From assembly GCA_903772945.1 (NCBI GenBank), contig CAICTM010000064.1, forward strand, positions 62,001-126,000: DNA of 64,000 bases. Direction: 5' to 3'. The DNA comes from Seminavis robusta. Taxonomy: Eukaryota > Bacillariophyta > Bacillariophyceae > Naviculales > Naviculaceae. Shown piece by piece: positions 21,416-31,776 of the stretch; the stretch's first letter is position 1, and each line of letters opens with the position of its first letter. Position numbers and translations under genes: made by a program. The notes beneath the pieces are model-generated. The model searched no databases and was not told the DNA's origin. It saw only the letters and a program-made list of their open reading frames with translations.

Positions 21416-22730
21416 CTCTCTTGCAAGATGATTGTTTGCAACAAAATAATAACTTCTTCCGCTTGAAGTGTGGGAAGGATGGAAAGAAAAGATGGGTGGG
21501 GGTGCAAAGATTTGCCTGGATCTTCTCGGAAGGTGTAAGGTATCTTTAAATATAAACCGGCGGAGCTACAATTTGTTACCAGTGACCACGTTGAGGTGCG
21601 CCTCTCAGGCTCCCCCACCTCTCCGTCCAATCCAACACGCAGACTTGGACCTGTTGTCCACTACATATAGCTAGACTGTAGCAATTGTTAGTTGGTTGTG
21701 TAACTATCCCACTTCAAGTTTGGCATCAAACTTCCTTGCTCAACTCCAAGCTCAAGTCTGGTGGCTGGGTGTACAAACGAAGCTTCTAGCCTACCGGTAC
21801 TGGATACTCTCCTTCTAGACTAATCAAAAGTGGAATAAAAACTGCACTAAGCGCTTGGAGCTACTAATATCTCTAAGGACGAGAAGACAACGTGGATCTA
21901 CAGGACAGCTATGGTTATATCCTTTGTATGTTCTGTTTGCAAAGAAGCCTGTACTTGTAGCAAAGCAGATGGTTGTTCTTCTTGTTCCCAAAGATCTCAA
22001 AGATACATACCTTCAGCTGAAGCAGAACTTGGATACCGGTATTTGATTGCCGTTCCGATGTTCCGATCCTTTGCAGCTTGCAGCATCATCCCAACAAGAA
22101 ATCTGACTTTTTTGAGAATGATCGCAAGTGGAAGGTATCCTTGACACCCCGTGTCATCAATCAAAGGATCCGTGAGAAAGCAAGAAGTCTGGAGGTTTGC
22201 ATGCGAACCCGGAAGCCAAATTTGGGTCCTTGGATGCGGAATGGATCGCGCTTTTGGTGATTTATTTACAAGCGGATTTAGGGAAAGTGATGTGACACTG
22301 GAGTGTGACCCACCAAAATGACTGCCATTTACGGCAAGATTGGCGGTTCTCTAAATTTTTTTCTCTAAACAAGTGGAAGGCAACACTCCGACTTGATTCT
22401 TTTCAAGATTCGTAATGACGTCACCGACGCTGACGTTTGCCGAGTTCCTCCTGGAGTATAGCAAGCGAGCATGGCCACTTCAACGTTCCCAATGCAAGAT
22501 GCTCCTGACATCGGAGCTCCCTTCTTCTTTTAATTTCCAGGTTCTCAGCCGTCACAGCAACACACCGGCCAGGCTTGCCATACCATCAGTTTTGCGAGGC
22601 ACTTGCAAGATAGAACAAGAAAACAGGGGTGCCTCTTTTTTTATTTTTGAACAAGGCAAGGCAATCAAATCACAGCAAGCGACCAAAACAAAGAACGGGA
22701 GGAAACTACATTTATTTTGGGGGGCATGCC
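21416..22730. other. Intergenic, 1.3 kb, divergent promoters
   Basis: Lies between the amine oxidase (minus) and Tudor/AT-hook (plus) start codons. Only short, domain-free frames occur. A TAGCTAG word lies at ~21668 and an ACCGGTAC word at ~21795. No RNA gene or mobile element recognised. Confidence 0.4.
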
Positions 22731-22745
22731 ATGTGTTTGTTGACC

Positions 22746-25700
22746 ATGACGGAGCAAGACGAGACACGCAACAGCAGGGACGATAATATCAGCGGCGACG
22801 ATGACTCGGAGAATGACCATCACCATTTGGAGGAAGACGATCAACAGCACCGCAAACGAACTTGGGAAGAGTCGTTTGCGTTGTTGGAAGCGTATCAAAA
22901 AAAGCACGGCCATTGTCAAGTGCCAATTCGGTTTGACCAAGATCGACGATTGGGCCGATGGGTGTACAGTCAAAGAATTCGACGCGACAAATTGACGTCG
23001 GATCAAATTCGTCGTTTGGAAGAATTGGGGTTTGAACACGACGATGACGATGACGATGAAAATGACCAAGCCACCAAAACAACAATCACTACATCTATCA
23101 GACGCGCCAGTCATCACGAGTTGGAAGAAGACGATGATGAGGACGAAGAAGAGGACGACGATGAGGAAGAAGAAGAAGTCTCACCAGCGCCACCACCTCC
23201 CACGGACGACGATTTGCTAGAATCAGGTTTTACTCAAACTGGTAGAAGGAGAAAGACCGTGAAACGATACGGAATCACCGACAATGATGATGAGAGTGAC
23301 ATTGCCAGACGACGAAAAGAGCAACTACAACAACAACGCCAAGAGCGACGACAACGACAACAACAACAGCATCAACCGCCTAAACCAAAAGCAAACACCT
23401 CAACGGTCACTACTACTATTACTACCCCTTCTACTACGACCACATCTACTACTATGACCGCTCCCAAACAATCTCCAACGCCCAAGAAAGTGGTGCCAGC
23501 GCCCGCACCAACGCCTCCTCCCCCGGAAGAAGACGACGAGGATGAAGAAGAAGACCCCGATTACGACTCGGAACAGGAACGAAGAGCGCGTGAAAGGAGA
23601 CGGAAGCAACGACGACAACAGCAACAACAAACTGCCAACAAGAGAGGAAGACCCAAAGGACGACCACGAGGGCGACCTCGAAAGGAGACTCTCCAAGAAA
23701 AGCTAGAACAAATTGTTGTGGGATCGCGTCTCGCCGTTCTATGGCCGGCGGAAAATGAGTACTATCGCGCAAGTGTCTCCAAAGTGGTGGAAGGACGAAA
23801 ACGACCCTACTACCTCGAATACGACGATGGGGAAACCGAATGGATCGATTTGGCGACGGGAATGACGGAATTTTTAGTTTTGACGCCACGGATTGGACCC
23901 AGAAAACGAAATCGATCCAAAGCGTCGTCGTCTAGTAACAACAACCACAACAATTCGGCATCCTCTTCCTCACAACCCAGTACACCGACACGTACGATGA
24001 TGTCACAACACAAGACGGATTCTTGCTCACGAACGACACCCACAAGTGCTGCGCGTTCAACAACAAGTAGTACAAACCATAACCACAACAACAACAGCCC
24101 ACCGGACATTCAGATTGGAGCACGTGTTTCCGTCTACTGGAGCGATGACGAACAGTACTACGAAGCAACCGTCGTCAAGCAACGAAGAGACAGAAATCAT
24201 CCAAAGCCATTCAAACTGGAATACGAAGACGGGGAATATGAATGGATCGACCTACATCAAGTCAAGTTTCGATTTCTCGACCGGGGAGATGACTCTGTCA
24301 TTTCACCGGTGCGAAAAAGTGGAAGAAGACGACGCAAACCACGGCGAATTCGGGAAACGGATGAGATTGTGGAAGAAGATTCATCGGCGGAAGATGACGA
24401 CGATGATGATAGTGAAGAAGATGATGACGACGATGAACTAGAAGATGACGAAGAAGATGATGATCGACAGCATCAAACCTGCCGAGTCAAAGCTATGAAC
24501 GGACGTGACCATGGTGGCGACAGACGACGCAACATTACCACTTCCGAAGATTCTTCTAGTTCTTCAGGCTCCGCTTCAGATTCCTCCTCGTCGTCTACTT
24601 CGGGTGATGACAGCGACATTGAACTCGTCTCAGATGTTAGGCAAGTGCACGTGGGGGCTCGTGTGGCTGTCTACTGGTCCGAGGAGGAGCGCTACTTTGA
24701 GGGGACGGTTACAGAACATCGAATGGGGCATCCACGGCCATTCTTCATGCAGTACGATGACGGGGACACTCAATGGTTGGATTTGCGAACTCGAAACTTT
24801 TGTGTGCTGAAAAGATGTCAACGAAGAAAAAAACGTCGAAGGAGCAGTAGTGGGCGCAAAAGGAGACGACGTCGCATCGATACTTCCAGTAGTGATAGCA
24901 GCAGCGGCAGCGAGCAAGAACGACATCGTGCTGTTGGCGGTCGGTTCTCATTGGCCAGACAGAATGTAAGGAGAAAACCGCCGCCGGCTGCTAGCCGATC
25001 CAGACCCAAGTGTCTCAGCCCCACACCAACAGAGACATCTGCTACTACGGACGACGAAAGGGAAGATCGTCTAGAGTCACGGGAAGAGCCACACCCTCAC
25101 AAGGAAATTGCGCTGGGGACTCGGGTGGCTGTTTTTTGCCCAATCAAGGACAAGTTCTTGGATGGCACTGTCACGCATCGTCAGATCCCTCGCAACAGCC
25201 GGAGTAAGCCATGTTACTTTGTTACTTACGACAAGGGACACAGTGAATGGGTCGAGTTACCGAAACGGAAGGTCAGGTTTCTCACCGAGGAGGATGCAAG
25301 CATTGCGACCAAGATTCCGGGTGCAAAGCGAGGCCGCAAGAGGAAACCACATGACTCTCCTTTGCTTCGGATGCTCAGGGAAAAGGAGGCACGAAAAGCA
25401 AATCCAGATTTGGAGATGGACGATGATGAGGAGCCAGACAAGCCCAAGACTATCGAAGAAGACGAAAAGAGACCAGAGACAACTGATGACGACGACGACG
25501 AGGAATCTTCATCGGATTCCGAAGAAAGCCTTGATGCCACCTCTGAAGACGAGGAATCTATACAAGTTGAAGTAGAACCAGAGGTTCCCGAGAAGCCTCT
25601 GGTCATGGAACAAGTTGGAATTGGCACTCGCATCGCTGTTCAGTGTCCCAAAGAGCTGAAGTTCATGGAGGGTATTGTTACGCGATTGATTCGGAACAGG

Positions 25701-28700
25701 CGGAAGCCGCTTTATGTGGAGTATGACATTGGTGGTTTTGAATGGATTGATTTGCACTCTAGCACAGTGAAGCTTCTGACGGAAGAAGAGGAAAAACTGC
25801 TAAAGGAGCAATCTGCCATTGTTATCAAAGAGGAGTTCGAAGAGGCTTTGCCGGAAGTCCAAACGGAACCATGCATCTTTGACGAGGATGTTAATGGTAA
25901 CAAGGACGTCATGGAAGTCGATGATGATGCACCCGCCAGCAAAAGTGAGGTTGATGTTGTGGTGGACGCAGAAGGTGCCGACGACAGCAACAAAGAAGAA
26001 ACCGCTGCGGAAAGGGTGGATGGCGCGGAAGCTGAGGCAACAAAAGACACAACAACACCTGCGTCCAACTTGGATGGAGAGTCGAAAATGGATGTTGAGA
26101 TGACGGATGTGTCTATGGAAGCGGAAGAAACGGAAGAAGTCAGTACTTTAGAGGCGAAAACATCTAGCGAAAATGAGAATGAAGAGTCGGTTGAGAACAG
26201 TGTGCCGCAGCTTGAAGATGAAGTTATTGAACAATCTCTGCCACCTGCTTCGTCGGAAGAAGCACCGCGGGAGAAACATACTGAAACCCATCAGACGCCG
26301 CCAACGATCGCGAAACCTGAAAAGGAACAACCAACAATCATAGTTCCTGATTCTTGCGACAACGACTACGTCCATAAGCCACCCTCTACCCATGCGTCTC
26401 TGAAGCCTTCTGGGCTTATTGGAGTTTCCAAAATTGACATACCAACAAGAGTGTCCGATAGCGAAGCCGCATCCTGTTCCGAAAAAGACAGTCCCACCGG
26501 AGTTGCTTGTTTGCTTGGCGCTTCTTCTTCAAGCCGCAACAAAGCAAGTAAGGTGGCAGAGAGCCTTGTCGTTTCGGTGGCGATTCCAGAGCCAACTGTT
26601 CCGCTTAAACCAGTCAAACCTTCTGAAAGCACAGTTGCGCCGAACGGCTCCGCTGCTGACAATATGCCAACAACAAAAGGTCACGACGTGTCCACTGACC
26701 CAGCAGCAATTATTACAACAACTGATCCTCCCCCAAGCGATATAGTCCGCGTTGCCCCAGTTTCTATCGTGAGCGAGACGATTGCTGATGGGCTTCCCAA
26801 ATGCGGTGATGTTGTCACAATCAACAGAGAAAAGGAGCTGCATGAAGTTAATTTGAACATTTCTGGTGGAAACTCCTGCAAAATCGATCGCACTGAAACT
26901 GTTCGCCGAGTTAGCAGCGAAGCAAGTGTCGATGACCCGGTGGCGCAGAATGCCAAGCAACCCGACGAGCAAGAACAGGATGTTAACGCCAAGCATGGGG
27001 AGAACCCAGCACCAAAGGATGAGGACAACGACGCTAAAGCGTTGTCTCCGGTAGGGCAAGAATCGCACAGCGGCGGCAAAGATCATGGCGCAGCCAATCA
27101 TTCTGACGCACCAGATGACGCTGCTGGTGCAGCAAAGCCTCGGAATGGCAAGGGGATGTTTGTTAGAAAGGCGCCGGAAAAGGCAGTAGCCGCACCGGAT
27201 GTCCTTCCAGCGAAACGGAAGCGGGGTCGCCCTCCCAAATACCGCAATGATGAAAAGCATGAGCCGGCTGTAGTTCCATCCGACAGAAACGAAGACAGCA
27301 AGGCGGACACAAGCTCTCCACCACCCGCAAAGAAGCGAGGCCCAGGGCGTCCACCCAAGCACAGGCCTTTAGTTACTAGCAAACCGGAGCAAGCGGCAAA
27401 AAATGGCAAAACGAACGTACATGTGATCGCACAACAAGATGCGACACCCAAGAAGCGAGGCCCAGGGCGTCCTCCGAAGAAAAAGAACTTGGTCAAGCAT
27501 GACACCCACGAGCATACCAGAAAGGAAACTGCCGAGCCCGAACCTCCTAAGAAGCGTGGCCCAGGACGCCCTCCCAAGCATCCAAAGGCCGACGCACCAA
27601 AGATTAGCAGCCCAGGCGAGGCAGCTCCACCAAAGAAGCGTGGCCCAGGGCGTCCTCGAAAGTCAGAGAGTCAAGCTGTTGCCGTTGCAGTTGCTGCCGC
27701 TGCTGCACAAGAGAGTCCTGCGCCTGTCAAGAAGCGAGGCCCAGGACGTCCGAGGAAGAGCGAATGCCAGGAACCTAAGAAGCGTGGACCTGGAAGGCCC
27801 CGGAAAACTCCTAAGAAGGATGAAGCAGACGAGGAGGTTGCCCGGATTGAAAAAGATGTTTTCAAAGTTACCATGGTGAATGGTTCTAGGCATAGGAAGG
27901 AACCAAATCGCTTTTCTCCGACAGACTTTGACGAAAGCGACTCTGATAGTTCTGTCGACACAGGTGCCAACAGGAAAACTTCAGGGTCTACGCCATTAAA
28001 GAAGTCTGATCTTGGAGCTGAACACGCGGAGAAGGCTCGTCAAGTTGAAGTGGGTATGAGAGTTTCTGTGTACTGGGGCGGGGATCAGGAATACTACCCA
28101 GGCACAGTGACGAAAGAGCGCAGCTACAGGAAAAAGAAATTCTTCCTTGAATACGATGACGGCGAGTCAGAGTGGATCGACTTTCATAGAAACAAGTTCC
28201 ATATTTTGACCCCGCCAAAAAATCTTGAGATTGTTGTAACGAGCCCAAAGGCAGATGAGAATGATGCTGTTGATGATGAAGACGACAGTGACGACGACAG
28301 TGCCCCCATCCGGCGTCGAAGCAGCGACGACGACACTGATCCCAGTGTACGATTTCGCAATCGAATGGATATGTCCGATGTAATGCTTCGAATCAAAACC
28401 GGTTGCCGCGTTGAGGTTTTCTGGTCCGAGGACAATTGTTACTACCCCGGCACGATAACCAAACAACGCGACAATATCATTCAAGCAAAGAAACCGTGGT
28501 TTCTGGAATACGATGACGGCGAGTCTGAATGGATTGATCTGCGAGACCACGTTTTTCGCATGATCGCCGGAGCTGGCGAGGAGGCAGCTCCAACTCCTGT
28601 GGGTGACTCTAATGTTCCCGATCCAGCTACTGCCGACAAAGAAAAAAGGAAGCGAGAGAAGGATGCCGACGATTCATCCTGCGGAAGGAAACAAAAGCGT

Positions 28701-28724
28701 CTGAAGAGAAAGAATAGTGGCTGA
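22746..28724 (+). CDS. Chromatin-type protein: helicase-associated domain, seven Tudor-like modules, AT-hook array, ~1992 aa
   Basis: Start is ATG 22746 (MTEQDETRNSRDD); an in-frame ATG at 22731 would add five residues. Residues ~39-97 form a helicase-associated (HA) domain (LLEAYQKKHGHCQVPI, LGRWVYSQRIRRDKL). Seven ~56-residue Tudor-like modules follow the pattern G.R..V.W...E.YY..TV......YYLEYDDGE.EWIDL. They begin near nt 23716, 24109, 24643, 25105, 25615, 28045 and 28390. They resemble the Tudor of plant PDS5-like and other chromatin readers, which often bind methylated lysine. An AT-hook triplet (GRPKGRPRGRPRK) lies at ~23645-23690. Seven more GRP hooks, mostly KKRGPGRP(P/R)K, lie between 27217 and 27813, between modules 5 and 6. 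Linkers are strongly acidic or Ser-rich. Likely nuclear; one uninterrupted 6-kb exon. Confidence 0.88.
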   Translation: MTEQDETRNSRDDNISGDDDSENDHHHLEEDDQQHRKRTWEESFALLEAYQKKHGHCQVPIRFDQDRRLGRWVYSQRIRRDKLTSDQIRRLEELGFEHDDDDDDENDQATKTTITTSIRRASHHELEEDDDEDEEEDDDEEEEEVSPAPPPPTDDDLLESGFTQTGRRRKTVKRYGITDNDDESDIARRRKEQLQQQRQERRQRQQQQHQPPKPKANTSTVTTTITTPSTTTTSTTMTAPKQSPTPKKVVPAPAPTPPPPEEDDEDEEEDPDYDSEQERRARERRRKQRRQQQQQTANKRGRPKGRPRGRPRKETLQEKLEQIVVGSRLAVLWPAENEYYRASVSKVVEGRKRPYYLEYDDGETEWIDLATGMTEFLVLTPRIGPRKRNRSKASSSSNNNHNNSASSSSQPSTPTRTMMSQHKTDSCSRTTPTSAARSTTSSTNHNHNNNSPPDIQIGARVSVYWSDDEQYYEATVVKQRRDRNHPKPFKLEYEDGEYEWIDLHQVKFRFLDRGDDSVISPVRKSGRRRRKPRRIRETDEIVEEDSSAEDDDDDDSEEDDDDDELEDDEEDDDRQHQTCRVKAMNGRDHGGDRRRNITTSEDSSSSSGSASDSSSSSTSGDDSDIELVSDVRQVHVGARVAVYWSEEERYFEGTVTEHRMGHPRPFFMQYDDGDTQWLDLRTRNFCVLKRCQRRKKRRRSSSGRKRRRRRIDTSSSDSSSGSEQERHRAVGGRFSLARQNVRRKPPPAASRSRPKCLSPTPTETSATTDDEREDRLESREEPHPHKEIALGTRVAVFCPIKDKFLDGTVTHRQIPRNSRSKPCYFVTYDKGHSEWVELPKRKVRFLTEEDASIATKIPGAKRGRKRKPHDSPLLRMLREKEARKANPDLEMDDDEEPDKPKTIEEDEKRPETTDDDDDEESSSDSEESLDATSEDEESIQVEVEPEVPEKPLVMEQVGIGTRIAVQCPKELKFMEGIVTRLIRNRRKPLYVEYDIGGFEWIDLHSSTVKLLTEEEEKLLKEQSAIVIKEEFEEALPEVQTEPCIFDEDVNGNKDVMEVDDDAPASKSEVDVVVDAEGADDSNKEETAAERVDGAEAEATKDTTTPASNLDGESKMDVEMTDVSMEAEETEEVSTLEAKTSSENENEESVENSVPQLEDEVIEQSLPPASSEEAPREKHTETHQTPPTIAKPEKEQPTIIVPDSCDNDYVHKPPSTHASLKPSGLIGVSKIDIPTRVSDSEAASCSEKDSPTGVACLLGASSSSRNKASKVAESLVVSVAIPEPTVPLKPVKPSESTVAPNGSAADNMPTTKGHDVSTDPAAIITTTDPPPSDIVRVAPVSIVSETIADGLPKCGDVVTINREKELHEVNLNISGGNSCKIDRTETVRRVSSEASVDDPVAQNAKQPDEQEQDVNAKHGENPAPKDEDNDAKALSPVGQESHSGGKDHGAANHSDAPDDAAGAAKPRNGKGMFVRKAPEKAVAAPDVLPAKRKRGRPPKYRNDEKHEPAVVPSDRNEDSKADTSSPPPAKKRGPGRPPKHRPLVTSKPEQAAKNGKTNVHVIAQQDATPKKRGPGRPPKKKNLVKHDTHEHTRKETAEPEPPKKRGPGRPPKHPKADAPKISSPGEAAPPKKRGPGRPRKSESQAVAVAVAAAAAQESPAPVKKRGPGRPRKSECQEPKKRGPGRPRKTPKKDEADEEVARIEKDVFKVTMVNGSRHRKEPNRFSPTDFDESDSDSSVDTGANRKTSGSTPLKKSDLGAEHAEKARQVEVGMRVSVYWGGDQEYYPGTVTKERSYRKKKFFLEYDDGESEWIDFHRNKFHILTPPKNLEIVVTSPKADENDAVDDEDDSDDDSAPIRRRSSDDDTDPSVRFRNRMDMSDVMLRIKTGCRVEVFWSEDNCYYPGTITKQRDNIIQAKKPWFLEYDDGESEWIDLRDHVFRMIAGAGEEAAPTPVGDSNVPDPATADKEKRKREKDADDSSCGRKQKRLKRKNSG

Positions 28725-29471
28725 CGCGCAGGTGGTGACAGAGCGACTACTAGTTAATGGTGTGGTTGTCTCTAGGTGATGGAAGGAAATCTACAGAGGC
28801 ACAATCTGAGTGTTGACAAAAAGCCTTGGCAGCCTAGTGGGGTTTGGCGTTGATGGCTGTGAGCACCGGATGTGTCTAATAGAAATAAACTGGCTAGATT
28901 AGGATTAGTACTGTGTGATGTGATGTGAACCAAATCGTGAAGCTACATAGTACGGTGTGGTTGCTACTAGCTAGCAAGCAGCGTGATCTGTTTTACATGT
29001 AGCTAGCTATTGGTAGAGAAGGCGGTAGCCAGATCCGCTACATCAACCTCCACTCATCTCTGACAGTCAAAGATTCAAAATCAAAGCTGCTGCCGGCACA
29101 AAATCCATCAATCGAGGGTTGGGAGTTCGAGGCGGAAGTTCCAAATAATAATGAGAATGTTGATCTTTTCAGACATGCTTTCTTTTTATGGATGACATCA
29201 GACCCCTCCACGTCATCTTTCGCTTTCGAAGGCATTCGTGTTGAACCAAGCAAGGTCTTCGAGGTACATAGTAGCTGTTGGTGGGAAAGCATCATCATCA
29301 TCATGGCGACGCATTGTCTATTCTACCACCCATCACAGTTTCCTTTCAGGCTGTGGCTTCTTCTGCCACAAAACGTCAGGCAAGATCAAGGCATCCACAC
29401 TGACCCCGTTGGAGTTTGTTGGGTCCGAAAGAGCGCCACCGGCGGACCAGTGCAAACGAAGAAGCAGTGCC
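28725..29471. other. Intergenic, ~750 bp
   Basis: Separates two plus-strand genes. Contains TAGCTAGC words at ~28970 and ~29000. From 29238 the frame of the downstream MFS gene is already open but has no ATG, so this may be 5' leader or an unrecognised first exon. Confidence 0.4.
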
Positions 29472-31289
29472 ATGTGCCGGCCATCCATTTCGGGAGGCGA
29501 CGACGCAAAAGGCTTCGCAAAGACGTTCTCATCGTTGTCATCGAGTGATGGTGTAGTGGACAATTCGAGAAAAGACGACGCCAAGAAACCTCGCCATGTC
29601 TGGACTCTCACAGAGCGATCGTGTCTTGTATTGTTTGCTTGTCTTCAAAATGCACTGGCGGGAGGACTCGCGTTTGGGTGGGCGAGCATTGACAGGACCA
29701 TGTTGATTGCCAGTCAGGAACAAGGAGGCGCTGGGTTGACGCCAATGGAAACTACCAAAATCTTCTCTTGGGCATCCAGTGTCGCCATGTTGTCTTCGTT
29801 GGCCATGGGACTTGTACTGGATCGATTTGGACCACGGACAGCATCAGTGCTCTGCAACCTTCTAGTTGGAACAGGGTGTTATCTTTTCTCCATGGCCAGA
29901 AGCTTTGAGGCCATTGCTATAGCTACCTGCATGATTGCGTTTGGTGGACCTGGAATCAGCTCCAGTATTGTCCATGTTGCAAATTTGTTTCCCCAGAATC
30001 AGTTCCTGATGCTCAGCATTCTTTGTGGGTCAGTCACCTTTAGCTTCAGCGTCTTGGCTGTCTTTGGGGACCTGTGGGAGCGCTACAACTGGGGCTTTCG
30101 CGTCTTGTTTGGAGGATATGTCGTAGTGATTGCCCTGTCGACACTGGGAAGCTTCAGAATGTGGCCTGATGTCCCTTTTGAATCTGAAGATTCCGATGCG
30201 CACCTCAGCAACAACAATAAGAGTCAAGCCATCGAAGAAGGTCATCCACTGCTGGGCCCAGTGTCGCCAGAACAAGAGTTCGTAGAGGCCACGCTGTCAC
30301 ATCATCAACTGGTGGAAGAACCCCTCAACTCGGGGCTACGGCAACAGTTGGCGTACGGTCGAACTCAGTCATACGACCAATCTGCCGGAGCATTCGAGAG
30401 TGGACAAGAATATGCCACAGCAACCCTCGTCAGTTTGAAAGATCAGCCCTTTTGGAACCAGTTCCTGAGTCAGACATACGTGAGAAACCTCCTCATTTTT
30501 GTTACGAGCAGCTTCTTTGTCAACTTTACCATTGCCTCCATCTCCACCGAATTGGCCGACCAGCAAGTCTTTTCAATCGAGACGCAACATGACTTGGCCA
30601 GAAGCTTTACTCTCATCATGTCAGGGGGCTTGGTGGCATCCATTTTTGTGGGATGGTTGATGGACCGAGTGGGATTGGAAACTTGTACTATTGTGTCCCT
30701 GGTGCTGGGTCAAACCAGTCTCCTCTTGAGAATTGTGGGCCAGAGCTACAACTCGATGCTGTTTGGCTATGTTCTATACACTCTTTTTCGGCAGTTCCTC
30801 TTTCCAGTCTTTATTGCCTGCCTCACAGCAAAGCTTGGCTTCAAGTACTTTGGTTTCCTGTCGGGGATTGGATTTGCCTTGTCGGGAATTGCACAGTTCT
30901 CCATGGCATCTCTGGTCCACTTTCTTTCTGGCGATTGTCATTTGCAAAAAGGGCCAATCTACGCTACGCAGCCTTGCAGCCATGGTTCATGGAATCTGTT
31001 CCATATTCTTCAAATTGCCATGTTGGCCAGTCTGACGATCATCCCGATTCTGGATCGTCGTGAGGCTGCTAGGCAACAGGAGAGACACGACAGCATTGTC
31101 AAAATCATCAAGGAATACGAAGGGGCATCCCCTTCGACTGAAGCACATGATGACAACCAGCCTTCGCTTCCGCGCCGTGATTCTGTGTCTTCCCACACTG
31201 GCAGTTTCTGCTCAGCCCCTCCTTCAGGGATGTTGGGGCAATCCTTGGTAACTGCGTATGGTGCGACTGGGGAGTCCAGTGTTGTCTAG
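29472..31289 (+). CDS. MFS transporter, SLC43/Fmp42-like, 605 aa
   Basis: First in-frame ATG is 29472 (MCRPSISGGDDAKGF). A ~45-residue polar N-terminus precedes TM1 (CLVLFACLQNALAGGLAFGW). The MFS loop 2-3 signature appears as MGLVLDRFGPRTASVL, with its counterpart in the second half as VGWLMDRVGLETCTIV. About twelve hydrophobic helices are split six and six by a polar loop (~residues 235-320). The pattern, including WTLTERSCLV at the start and WASSVAMLSSLAMGLVLDR, resembles the SLC43 (LAT3/LAT4) and yeast Fmp42 group, which move neutral amino acids or related solutes. The substrate is not deducible. The tail is polar and Ser/Asp-rich. The start could lie further upstream if there is an unseen first exon. 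Confidence 0.8.
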   Translation: MCRPSISGGDDAKGFAKTFSSLSSSDGVVDNSRKDDAKKPRHVWTLTERSCLVLFACLQNALAGGLAFGWASIDRTMLIASQEQGGAGLTPMETTKIFSWASSVAMLSSLAMGLVLDRFGPRTASVLCNLLVGTGCYLFSMARSFEAIAIATCMIAFGGPGISSSIVHVANLFPQNQFLMLSILCGSVTFSFSVLAVFGDLWERYNWGFRVLFGGYVVVIALSTLGSFRMWPDVPFESEDSDAHLSNNNKSQAIEEGHPLLGPVSPEQEFVEATLSHHQLVEEPLNSGLRQQLAYGRTQSYDQSAGAFESGQEYATATLVSLKDQPFWNQFLSQTYVRNLLIFVTSSFFVNFTIASISTELADQQVFSIETQHDLARSFTLIMSGGLVASIFVGWLMDRVGLETCTIVSLVLGQTSLLLRIVGQSYNSMLFGYVLYTLFRQFLFPVFIACLTAKLGFKYFGFLSGIGFALSGIAQFSMASLVHFLSGDCHLQKGPIYATQPCSHGSWNLFHILQIAMLASLTIIPILDRREAARQQERHDSIVKIIKEYEGASPSTEAHDDNQPSLPRRDSVSSHTGSFCSAPPSGMLGQSLVTAYGATGESSVV

Positions 31290-31776
31290 GTCTTGAATTC
31301 GGCTTCAATTGTGGGCAAGAGGGGTTGTCTTGGGGCTATTGGCACTTAAAGATAGCTAGAGGGCGACAGGTGTGACCTCGAGGAAACGCGTCCTCCATTA
31401 GGTCGGGACGGCCATGGCTTCGTGAGCGGAAAGGAGGTCACAACCTTCAAAAACTGATGGATATTGGATTCTCTTGCAGCAAATCCTACCTTTCTGAATG
31501 GAGCCTCCTACACGCTACCAATACGTGTAGCCAGTTATGCCGTCTGCTGGAAAACTCCAACTAGCCTGGTTCCAGTCGGGCTGGGCTGGGCCTGTTAGGT
31601 CGACGCAGAACACAAATCGCAAAAGTCTTGCTTGATAACTCTAAAAACTTTGCCGACGACACTATATTTTTACGTGTTTTTTGTTTGTTTGTAATGATTG
31701 GATTCGATTCCCATTCAACCAACCCGACCGATGCTTTCTTTGTCTCCTCTTCATCTAAAAAGACTCAACCTCCTAC
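31290..31776. other. Intergenic between convergent genes, 487 bp
   Basis: 3' flanks of the MFS gene (plus) and the EGF-module gene (minus). No gene or structured repeat seen. Confidence 0.4.

Noticed and set aside
26529-27362. 277-codon minus-strand frame within the Tudor/AT-hook gene
   Set aside because: Shadow of the plus-strand coding frame; rich in Cys/Trp/Phe as expected of an antisense frame and with no domain.
29238-29471. Upstream extension of the MFS frame
   Set aside because: Open but begins without an ATG; the N-terminus would lack any targeting signal, so the ATG at 29472 was preferred.
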